From an archaeon (GTDB lineage Archaea > Nanobdellota > Nanobdellia > Woesearchaeales > GW2011-AR9), in NCBI GenBank assembly GCA_018696395.1, contig JABHQR010000017.1, positions 1 through 39,093 on the forward strand: 39,093 bases of DNA, written 5' to 3'. Position numbers and translations under genes: made by a program. Every line of letters starts with the position of its first letter. Position 1 is the first letter of the stretch. Positions 25,540-32,747 of this stretch are shown in pieces. The notes beneath the pieces were generated by a model. That model had not been told where the DNA came from. It saw only the letters and a list, made by a program, of their open reading frames with translations, and did not search any database.

Positions 25540-26513
25540 TTTATTTCCTCTTTTAATTCACATTTCAATTCATTTAAGATTCTTTTTGAAGTTTCATTTA
25601 TTAAGTTATCATCAAAATACTTTTTTAATACATAAACTGGATCTTTTTCAGAGTTATCTATAATAAAAAAATTATATGAATCTAATAAATTAATATCTGG
25701 CGCGTTACCTGCGTGATAATTAACAAATTTTCCTAAGGGAAATTCGTTTGTTTTCATTCTCCAAAAACCTAAAGTTGTTAAATTTACTTCAATACAGATT
25801 GGTTGTTTATTTTCTATAGCATATTTTTTCAACTCAATCATTTTTTTTTGATAAGCATAAACATCATTGCCTTCTAATCTTTCATAATCTACTCCTATTG
25901 ATTCACATAATTTTTCAATATCAATATGGCTTCTACGTTCATTGATGGATGTAGCTAAAGACCAATCATTATTTTCTACTATTATAAATGAGCTTAAAGA
26001 ATTACTTTTAAGAAAAACTAAGGTTTCATAAAAACTACCTTCTTCCATGGCACCGTCCCCAGTTACAACTGTAACTAAGCCCGTCTCATTTTTAACTTTT
26101 TTTCCTAATGCTAAACCAGCAGCTACAGATAAATTATTTCCTAAAATACTAGAAGTATAAATTATCCCTTTATCTTCATTAGCTAAATTCATTGACCCTA
26201 ATATCCCTTTTGCAAGTCCACTTTTTTTGAGATAATATTCATCTAATTCGGGCTTTAATAATTTAAGCCTGGCTAGGTTATAATGGATATTTCTATGAGA
26301 AAGAACTAACTGGTCATCTTTATCCATAATGTTAGAGATTGCTACAGCTATTGCTTCATGGCCAAAAGCTAAATGGATTGGTATTTTAAATTCTTTTTTT
26401 TTAATTAATTCATTAATTAACATCTGACTTAATCTTATTCGAATTACTTCTTGTGCTAATTTAAAACTATTAGTATTAGAATTATTCTTAGGGAATGTAG
26501 AATCATTTAGCAT
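25536..26513 (-). CDS. Thiamine-diphosphate enzyme, E1 alpha-like subunit
   Basis: 325 aa of the dehydrogenase E1 alpha family. The thiamine diphosphate and Mg motif runs from GDGAMEEGSFYE at 152 to ENNDWS at 180. LSHRNIHYNLAR corresponds to the active-site loop, and FGHEAIAVAIS to the family's N-terminal GHEA motif. It overlaps the preceding SDR gene by 11 bases and the E1 beta gene by four. Placed last but one in a sugar operon, it probably acts on a keto-sugar or supplies a two- or three-carbon unit. A metabolic acetoin or pyruvate dehydrogenase would need E2 and E3, which are absent from the window. Confidence 0.8.
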   Translation of the reverse strand: MLNDSTFPKNNSNTNSFKLAQEVIRIRLSQMLINELIKKKEFKIPIHLAFGHEAIAVAISNIMDKDDQLVLSHRNIHYNLARLKLLKPELDEYYLKKSGLAKGILGSMNLANEDKGIIYTSSILGNNLSVAAGLALGKKVKNETGLVTVVTGDGAMEEGSFYETLVFLKSNSLSSFIIVENNDWSLATSINERRSHIDIEKLCESIGVDYERLEGNDVYAYQKKMIELKKYAIENKQPICIEVNLTTLGFWRMKTNEFPLGKFVNYHAGNAPDINLLDSYNFFIIDNSEKDPVYVLKKYFDDNLINETSKRILNELKCELKEEIK

Positions 26514-27390
26514 TTTCTTCCCTCAATATTCTTAATCCTTTTTCAAGATCAATCATTGGTTCCCACCCTAATATGTTTTTTGCTTTTTCACCAGAAACAT
26601 TTCTCACACTGATGTTATTAGGATTATTTTCTACTACATTTGGGTCAATATTAAATATTTTACCACTTACATTAATAATATCCTTTAACGTTATTAATTT
26701 ACTTCCTTCAAGATTAATTATATTAAATCCTTTTAATCCTAATGATTTAATTATTCCATTAACAATGTCAGATATGTGAATAAACTTTCGGGCTGATTGT
26801 AATGAACCAACATTAATCTTTTTATTATTTTCAACTTGATCAAAGAAGGATTCTACCGCACACCAATTAGCTTTTCTGAATCCATATATTATCCCAAAAC
26901 GTAAAATGGTGACGTCACCAAAACCATGTTTATGTTTTTGTCTTAAATTACATTCACTAACCAATTTTGATAATGCATATTCTGAGTTTAAGTTAGTAAT
27001 GTCTATCATTGATTCTTCATTTTTTTCTCCAGTTCCAACAAAATTATCATAAACCCATTCACTTGAAGCAAAAATAAACTGTTTTACATTTTTGTTGGCA
27101 GCAGCGTTAATTAGATTTAAAGTTCCCATTACATTAACATCAAAACATTCATAAGCTTTATCTTTACATAAATTGTCTGTTGATAATGCTGCTAAATGGA
27201 TCAGTGCGTCCACATCTTGAGGAATATAGTCTTTAACATTCTTATCTCTAATATCTACTTTATGGAACTTATAAGAAACATCATTGGCTTCAGAATAATC
27301 TAAACCAATCACTTCTATTCCTTTTTCTAAACATTTCTCTATTAATTTTTTTCCAACAAAACTTTCTGACCCAGTAATTACTACTTTCAT
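26503..27390 (-). CDS. Extended SDR, nucleotide-sugar epimerase/dehydratase family
   Basis: 295 aa with TGSESFVG as the glycine motif (variant of TGGxGFxG), HLAALS after the fourth strand, SSEWVYDN for the catalytic Ser region and YALSK for YxxxK. RKFIHISDIVNGI is the usual C-terminal pattern. The ATG follows the stop codon of the triple-fusion gene with no gap (TAA then ATG), and its end overlaps the E1 alpha gene by 11 bases, so it is translated within the same operon. Probably a reductase or epimerase on the sugar made by this operon. Confidence 0.85.
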   Translation of the reverse strand: MKVVITGSESFVGKKLIEKCLEKGIEVIGLDYSEANDVSYKFHKVDIRDKNVKDYIPQDVDALIHLAALSTDNLCKDKAYECFDVNVMGTLNLINAAANKNVKQFIFASSEWVYDNFVGTGEKNEESMIDITNLNSEYALSKLVSECNLRQKHKHGFGDVTILRFGIIYGFRKANWCAVESFFDQVENNKKINVGSLQSARKFIHISDIVNGIIKSLGLKGFNIINLEGSKLITLKDIINVSGKIFNIDPNVVENNPNNISVRNVSGEKAKNILGWEPMIDLEKGLRILREENAK

Positions 27391-30114
27391 TTATTTCACC
27401 CGCTTTAAATAACCGTCCATGCAGTGTGAGACATATAATTTATTGAATTTTTTATCAATCTCGAAATGACCATTTTCTTTTAGAAATATGTCAATTGCTT
27501 CTGAAGGGCCATTGTTCAAATATCTTTCTTCTGCAGCGTTATTTTTTGCTAATTCAGAGGTGACTGTATCAAAAACAACAATGTAACTATTAACTCCTAC
27601 TAAATCCCAATACATTCTTAATTCTTGTAAAACATGTTCTTTTGTATGGTTAGAATCTAAACAAAGTAAAACAGTAGAATTTTCAGGTATTTTGTCTTTT
27701 ACTTTTTGGACAATATTATCATCAATAGAACTGCCTTCAATTAGTTCAATTCTTTTAAAGAAAGGATGTTTCTCTAAAACTTCTAAATTATGTTTTCTAA
27801 TATCAATATCTACTCCAATAACTTTGCCTTTACCTAATAACTCTAGTAAGGAAGAATAATAAATTGCTGAACCACCATGTGCAACCCCTATGTCGATGAT
27901 TACATCTGGTTTAAGATTATAAATTAATTCTTGCATCATAACGATGTCTTCTGGAGTTTGTATAATTGGGATTCCAAACCAGTCAATTTCATAATTTAAT
28001 TTATTTTTTGCAATAAGGTTAATTCTTTCATCACCATTTTTTTTTAATTGTTCTACATCTTTATTTTTTTCTGTTAATACATATTGTCTCAAATCGTTCA
28101 TTTTCTCACCTTCTACTTTCTTTAATGTTCTTAAATTTGAATTAATTTTTTTTTCTTTTATAAGATAATTTAATTGGTTTAATCTAATGAAATTTTTACC
28201 TCTAAAATCTTGTTCAGTAAAATTTACCTTTTTTAAGGTTTCTACCAATTCTTTACCACCTTTAATTAGGCCCCATTCAGGTTGATAATAATCTTTTAAT
28301 TCAGTTAATATTTTTTCAAAACTAACTTTATATGTTCTTGAATCAGGACCATGTTCTCCAGTAAAAACAACTGTGCTTCCAGGAACACATTCTTGTGCTG
28401 CTTCTGCAAGGTTTCTAACAGTATAATTTCCTTCAGACATTCCCACATTATAGGATTGATTAGCAATTAATTCTTTAGGGGCTATTATTCCTGCAATGAA
28501 AGCATTAGATACATCTCTTACATGTATTGCTGGTCTCCAAGGAGTGCCATCACTTTTAATTTCTATATTTCCAGTAGAAAAAGCACAAGCAACAAAATTA
28601 TTAAATACAATGTCTAATCTTAATTTAGGACTAACACCAAATACTGTTGATGGCCTAAAACAAACTACTGTAAATTCATCTGAATGTAATTTATGTAATA
28701 CACACTCTGCATCCCATTTGGTTTTTGCGTATTCTGTAATCATAGAAGTGGTATCGACCATATCCTCTTTTATTTCTGTATCAGTATCACTTTTGCCATA
28801 CATGCTTTGTGATGAAGCGTAAACAAATCTTTTAACACCTACCTCTTTAGCCATTAATGCAAGTTTAATTGTTCCTTCGAAATTAATTTCTTTAGTTAAT
28901 TGTGGGTCAAATTCTCCTAACGGGTCATTAGATAATCCTGCAAGATGTATGATTGCATCAACACCATTAAGATCTTCCTTTGAAACATCACGAATATCTT
29001 TAATTATTTGTTTAGATGCTTTTTGGTTAGTATCATACAATAAACAGCTATCATCATAATAATTAATATCATATCCAACTACATTAAATCCTTTCTCAAT
29101 TAACATTGGAACCAGAACAGAACCAATATAACCTAAATTACCCGTAACAAGAACAGTTTTATTATTTTTAATAGTATTAATATCATTATTTTTATTACAC
29201 TTATTATTATTGTTTATATTTACATTCCCATTACTTGTAATGTTTTCACACATTTTCTTTACACCTTCATTTATTGAAATTTTTGGAGTCCATCCAGTAA
29301 GATTATTAATTTTTGTTATATCTGCCCAGAAGTTTGTTTCTTGTAGGAATTTATTATCTTGTTTTTCAGGAGAGTATATCATATTAAACTTAAAGTGATT
29401 ATAAACAATATTAACAATTTCTTTAATTTCTGTTGATTTTCCAGAACCAACATTGTAAATCCCCGAAATACAATTTCTGGTTAAAGAGTAAATAGCTTCT
29501 GCTACATCATTAACATATATAAAATCATTTTTTGCGTATGGAGTCTTAATTTGAATATCTTCACCTTTACTAATTTTATGAACTATTTGTGGTAATAAAG
29601 AATGTTCATTTTGTCCTGGGCCATAAACATAAAATAATCTTGCCCACACAAATTCCTGTTGATTTTCTTTAGCAATTTCTTTACCAAGATTATATAATGA
29701 ATTTTTTGCCGAAATAAATGAATTATTTAGTTTAGGTGGTCTATCTTCTAACATAATCCCTTGTTTTTCACCATATTCCCAACAACTTCCAGTGGTAATT
29801 ATTTTTTTACATCCAATATCTGCAAGAACTTTATACAAGTTTAACCCATTATTAAGATTTTTGATACTCATTTCAGAACTATAATCTGGGATTCCTTCCC
29901 AGGCCATATGGATTGTTAATTCTGGATTAAATTCTTTGAGGGTATCTTTCCAATTATCAATACTAGACAAATCTCCATTTATCACTTTAATCTTATCATT
30001 ATTAAAAAGATTCTTTTTTCTAGATAATATTAATATCTCATCACCACTTTCATTTAATCGTTCTATTACTGGTTTGCCAACAAAACCAGTGCCACCTGTA
30101 ATAAAAATTTTCAT
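27391..30114 (-). CDS. Triple fusion: SDR + SDR + CmcI-like methyltransferase (907 aa)
   Basis: Domain 1 (1 to about 290) is an SDR with TGGTGFVG at 6-13 and YNLGK at 141. An Asn-rich linker (293-318) follows. Domain 2 (about 319-655) is a second, different SDR with TGNLGYIG at 324 and YAKTK at 462. Its closest feel is LPS-type NDP-sugar epimerases/reductases. Domain 3 (672-907) is a class I methyltransferase of the CmcI/rhamnosyl-O-methyltransferase group, with DIGVAHGGSA at 741, VIGVDID near 765 and CLDSNHT near 818. Met672 (28101) is preceded by GGTGAG, an SD-like sequence at 28105-28110, so domain 3 may also be made alone. The gene start overlaps the previous stop by one base (TAATG). It probably performs several tailoring steps on one sugar. 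Confidence 0.88.
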   Translation of the reverse strand: MKIFITGGTGFVGKPVIERLNESGDEILILSRKKNLFNNDKIKVINGDLSSIDNWKDTLKEFNPELTIHMAWEGIPDYSSEMSIKNLNNGLNLYKVLADIGCKKIITTGSCWEYGEKQGIMLEDRPPKLNNSFISAKNSLYNLGKEIAKENQQEFVWARLFYVYGPGQNEHSLLPQIVHKISKGEDIQIKTPYAKNDFIYVNDVAEAIYSLTRNCISGIYNVGSGKSTEIKEIVNIVYNHFKFNMIYSPEKQDNKFLQETNFWADITKINNLTGWTPKISINEGVKKMCENITSNGNVNINNNNKCNKNNDINTIKNNKTVLVTGNLGYIGSVLVPMLIEKGFNVVGYDINYYDDSCLLYDTNQKASKQIIKDIRDVSKEDLNGVDAIIHLAGLSNDPLGEFDPQLTKEINFEGTIKLALMAKEVGVKRFVYASSQSMYGKSDTDTEIKEDMVDTTSMITEYAKTKWDAECVLHKLHSDEFTVVCFRPSTVFGVSPKLRLDIVFNNFVACAFSTGNIEIKSDGTPWRPAIHVRDVSNAFIAGIIAPKELIANQSYNVGMSEGNYTVRNLAEAAQECVPGSTVVFTGEHGPDSRTYKVSFEKILTELKDYYQPEWGLIKGGKELVETLKKVNFTEQDFRGKNFIRLNQLNYLIKEKKINSNLRTLKKVEGEKMNDLRQYVLTEKNKDVEQLKKNGDERINLIAKNKLNYEIDWFGIPIIQTPEDIVMMQELIYNLKPDVIIDIGVAHGGSAIYYSSLLELLGKGKVIGVDIDIRKHNLEVLEKHPFFKRIELIEGSSIDDNIVQKVKDKIPENSTVLLCLDSNHTKEHVLQELRMYWDLVGVNSYIVVFDTVTSELAKNNAAEERYLNNGPSEAIDIFLKENGHFEIDKKFNKLYVSHCMDGYLKRVK
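28099..28113 (-). promoter_or_regulatory. Internal SD and start codon for the methyltransferase domain
   Basis: Minus strand GAAGGTGAG-AAA-ATG. It lies precisely between SDR domain 2 and the methyltransferase domain, and translation from here would give 236 aa, the normal length of a free CmcI-like protein. Confidence 0.5.
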
Positions 30115-30677
30115 TATTGTTCTAATCCCCCATGTTTTTCAACAAATTCTTTGAAGCTCATTCCTTTTGAATCTCTGTCTGAAATTACTGCTGGATTATT
30201 TGTAGGCCAATAAATTCCAATGTCTGGGTCATTCCATTTTAAAACTGCTTCATTATTTGAGGCATAATAATTGTCTACTTTGTATGCTAAATGGCAATTA
30301 TCTGTTAAAGTACACATTCCAGGTACACATCCACGGGGAATATAAAGTAAATTTTTCTTTTCGCCAGATAAAACAACTGAAATCCATTTTCCAAAAGTAG
30401 AGGAATTCTTTCTTAAATCAACTACAACAAAGAAAATTTCTCCAGTAATTACTCTTAACAATTTTGTTTCTGTGTCTGGTTTAAATTGAAAATGAATCCC
30501 TCTAACAGTATGTTTAAATTTAGAAAGTGAATGGTTCTCTTGTGCCCATTCTCTATTTAAATTATGTTCTTTGAATATTTTTTCATCATAAGTTCTCATA
30601 AAAAACCCTCTGTCATCACAGTGGGGGTTTAATTGAATCTCATAAACTCCTTTTATTTCTTTTTCATTAAATTCCAT
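30114..30677 (-). CDS. RmlC-like NDP-sugar 3,5-epimerase (cupin)
   Basis: 187 aa from ATG 30677, with GAGG at 30685-30688 as SD; the in-frame start at 30698 would put that SD inside the gene. RGIHFQ provides the base His62, VISDRDS the Asp partner and KLLRVITGEIFFVVVDLR the cupin strands, as in dTDP-4-dehydrorhamnose 3,5-epimerase. One difference stands out: the usual AHGF is VPGM here (Pro119 where His is conserved). No rmlA, rmlB or rmlD is in the window, so a different 4-keto sugar may be the substrate. It is the first gene of the five-gene minus-strand operon. Confidence 0.85.
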   Translation of the reverse strand: MEFNEKEIKGVYEIQLNPHCDDRGFFMRTYDEKIFKEHNLNREWAQENHSLSKFKHTVRGIHFQFKPDTETKLLRVITGEIFFVVVDLRKNSSTFGKWISVVLSGEKKNLLYIPRGCVPGMCTLTDNCHLAYKVDNYYASNNEAVLKWNDPDIGIYWPTNNPAVISDRDSKGMSFKEFVEKHGGLEQ

Positions 30678-30865
30678 TTTTATGCCTCTAATTACCAATA
30701 ATCTGTGTACATATCTTGATTTTTCAATTAAGTGATTATTTTAACTACTTTATATTTAATATTTTACTAGTTTCATTTCAAGAACTGCTTTTAAAATTTA
30801 TGTAAATATAATCCCTATTTAAGTCTTATAATCTCTTTATTGCACTCTTTTTTTAATAGCTTAAA
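30678..30865 (-). promoter_or_regulatory. Promoter region of the five-gene operon
   Basis: On the minus strand an A/T block (TTAAATATAAAG, roughly 30750-30762) is the best TATA candidate, giving a leader of about 50 nt that contains the GAGG SD. Nothing else is seen in this spacer. Confidence 0.35.
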
Positions 30866-31972
30866 TTACTTAATAAATTTTTCTTTCTTTGGGGGGCTTT
30901 TAATTGGGAATTTTTTAATAAAATATTTCATCCTTTTATAATCCTGATTTATATTCATTATCTTTTTTAACTTATTTTTTCTTTGCCAATTAATTTTTAA
31001 CCATTTGATTAAAATATAAATTTTAGCAAGGTTATTATAAATTGTAGGGTTTGTGAAAAAGCGTTTAAGAACAATGATATATTTTCTTGATTTTTGATAA
31101 TCAAAAAATATTTTCATATTTTCATCAACAATTTTATCTGCAGATTTGTAATCTATTTTAGAATGTTTAGATAACTCTTCCACAATTGATTTTTTAAACA
31201 AGTTATATCTTGATTTAAATGAACCATCATCAATATATTCTTGGATCAGATTTACTTGTGGTTTAACTCTCTGAAAATCAATAGTTTTATCTCTAGCAGC
31301 ATAGAAATAATTTTCACGTTTTACTTTTCCTTTTATTGCAGTCAAAAAAGAGAAGATATATTCCCCAAAAGGAAATTCTATGGAATCAGTTTCTAATGCT
31401 TTAGAAAAGATGTTGCATAACTCAGATTTCCTATGTACTCCAAAGATAAAGAATTGGTAATTTAATGCTATTTTTTTAAATCTTGATATTGTATCCTTTT
31501 CAAAACAGTCAATAGGGTCTCCTTCTTTCCAAGAAAAAAGAAATTTACTATATTTTTCAGATAAAGGATAATTGATGAAATAAATATTTCTTCCTTCAAC
31601 CGAGATATAATCTTTATTTTGTTTTAAAAAATGTAATGATTTTTTGAGTCCCTTTAAACTTAAAAAGTCATCATCTGCACACAAAGCTACATATTTAGTT
31701 TTTGCTTTTTTAGTAGTGCTATACCATTTAAAAAATGGCTTAATATTGGACGGATAAGCATTATCATGAATTATGTTTAAATATTTTAATTTATTAATTA
31801 TTTGTTGATTTTTTATCTTATTTTCTTTGGTGCTTGAATCAGAGATTAATATGTCCAGAGGGAGTTTATAGCTATCCAAATAAGATAAATTTCTATTAAG
31901 AAAATCGGGACAGTTATGGGTTGGGATAATTAAAGTAATATCCTTAAATTGATCAATTTTTTGATTAGTCAT
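30866..31972 (-). CDS. GT2 glycosyltransferase, TIGR00180-like
   Basis: 368 aa. LIIPTHNCPDFLNRNLSYL opens the GT-A domain, ILISDSS corresponds to the nucleotide-binding VDDGS, and YVALCADDDFL carries the metal-binding acidic motif. The following segment resembles the TIGR00180 domain of unknown glycosyltransferases. The C-terminal third is basic and helical with no clear membrane span. A TATA-like stretch at 31985-31995 is near the ATG, so it may be leaderless. It would add one sugar of the glycan; donor and linkage unknown. Confidence 0.75.
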   Translation of the reverse strand: MTNQKIDQFKDITLIIPTHNCPDFLNRNLSYLDSYKLPLDILISDSSTKENKIKNQQIINKLKYLNIIHDNAYPSNIKPFFKWYSTTKKAKTKYVALCADDDFLSLKGLKKSLHFLKQNKDYISVEGRNIYFINYPLSEKYSKFLFSWKEGDPIDCFEKDTISRFKKIALNYQFFIFGVHRKSELCNIFSKALETDSIEFPFGEYIFSFLTAIKGKVKRENYFYAARDKTIDFQRVKPQVNLIQEYIDDGSFKSRYNLFKKSIVEELSKHSKIDYKSADKIVDENMKIFFDYQKSRKYIIVLKRFFTNPTIYNNLAKIYILIKWLKINWQRKNKLKKIMNINQDYKRMKYFIKKFPIKSPPKKEKFIK

Positions 31973-32037
31973 ATTATTAAATATAGAATTGTAATGTCGA
32001 ATTCCATCCTTTAAAATTTATTATTAAATTTATGTTA

Positions 32038-32643
32038 TTAATCATAATTGTATTTTTCTTTCAAATTTTCCATTATAACTCTTTTAACACAATGAAATAC
32101 CATTGAATGTAAGTCTTCTACTATCTCCATATCATTAATGTTAATATGTACATAATTATCTACAAGTAATTTTAGTTTTCCCCCGTCATAACCACAAAGG
32201 GCAAAAGTTTTTGCACCTTTAATTTTAGCTGCTTCTACACCATATAATACATTTTTAGAATTACCACTTCCTGAAATTCCTATCACCAAATCTTTATTTG
32301 TAACAAAATTTTTAACTTGTTCTTCAAATATGTGGTTATAAGAAATATCATTAGCGATTGCCATCATCGAGGCATTGTTATCATTTAAACAAATTGCTTT
32401 AAACCTTTTATCTAAACCATAAGAAATTCCTTTTAATACATCACCACAAAAATGGCTAGCATTAGCTCCACTCCCACCATTACCAAAAACATAAATGGCT
32501 CCACTATTTTCATAAACTTTTAAAATTTCATTTACTAATTTAATTATCTCTTCTTGGTTTACTTGATTAATTACCTTCTGAGTATTATTAAGATATTCTT
32601 CAACATTTAATTTATGGTTCCTATCTGTTTCTATGTTTATCAT
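32038..32643 (-). CDS. gmhA: Sedoheptulose 7-phosphate isomerase
   Basis: 201 aa SIS-domain protein of the normal GmhA length. IYVFGNGGSGANASHFCGD is the phosphosugar-binding loop, GISGSGNSKNVL the second SIS motif, and EDLHSMVFHCVKRVI carries the C-terminal His near the active site. GmhA converts sedoheptulose 7-phosphate to D-glycero-D-manno-heptose 7-phosphate, the substrate of HddA encoded about 8 kb away on the other strand. It has its own TATA box (32667-32675) 28 nt from the start and is likely leaderless. DiaA/LpcA-like SIS relatives are an alternative, but hddA and gmhB-hddC make the heptose role convincing. Confidence 0.88.
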   Translation of the reverse strand: MINIETDRNHKLNVEEYLNNTQKVINQVNQEEIIKLVNEILKVYENSGAIYVFGNGGSGANASHFCGDVLKGISYGLDKRFKAICLNDNNASMMAIANDISYNHIFEEQVKNFVTNKDLVIGISGSGNSKNVLYGVEAAKIKGAKTFALCGYDGGKLKLLVDNYVHININDMEIVEDLHSMVFHCVKRVIMENLKEKYNYD

Positions 32644-32666
32644 TAAATCATATTGGAATTAGTTGA

Positions 32667-32726
32667 CTTATAAAGATTATGATATAATATTCAATTGTAA
32701 ACTAAAGAACCATAATCTTTTTATAC
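32667..32726. promoter_or_regulatory. Divergent promoter pair of gmhA and the PMT-like gene
   Basis: Two inverted arms, TATAAAGATTATG (32669-32681) and CATAATCTTTTTATA (32711-32725), each hold a TATA box 27-28 nt from the start codon of one gene (32643 minus, 32748 plus). The shared part CATAATCTTTWTATA includes the BRE position. A similar block, CATAACCTTTTTAAAG, precedes pseB. Confidence 0.6.
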
Positions 32727-32747
32727 AATCTAAAATGATTTTAAACA

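Noticed and set aside
24595-26513. Pyruvate or acetoin dehydrogenase E1 of central metabolism
   Set aside because: No lipoyl E2 or E3 gene is nearby, and both genes are coupled to nucleotide-sugar genes; a sugar-related role is more likely.
28496-28822. Plus-strand frame of 108 codons
   Set aside because: It mirrors the second SDR domain of the triple fusion, which has clear catalytic motifs on the other strand.
30114-30677. dTDP-rhamnose pathway
   Set aside because: Only an RmlC-like gene is present; rmlA, rmlB and rmlD are missing and the enzyme lacks a conserved His.
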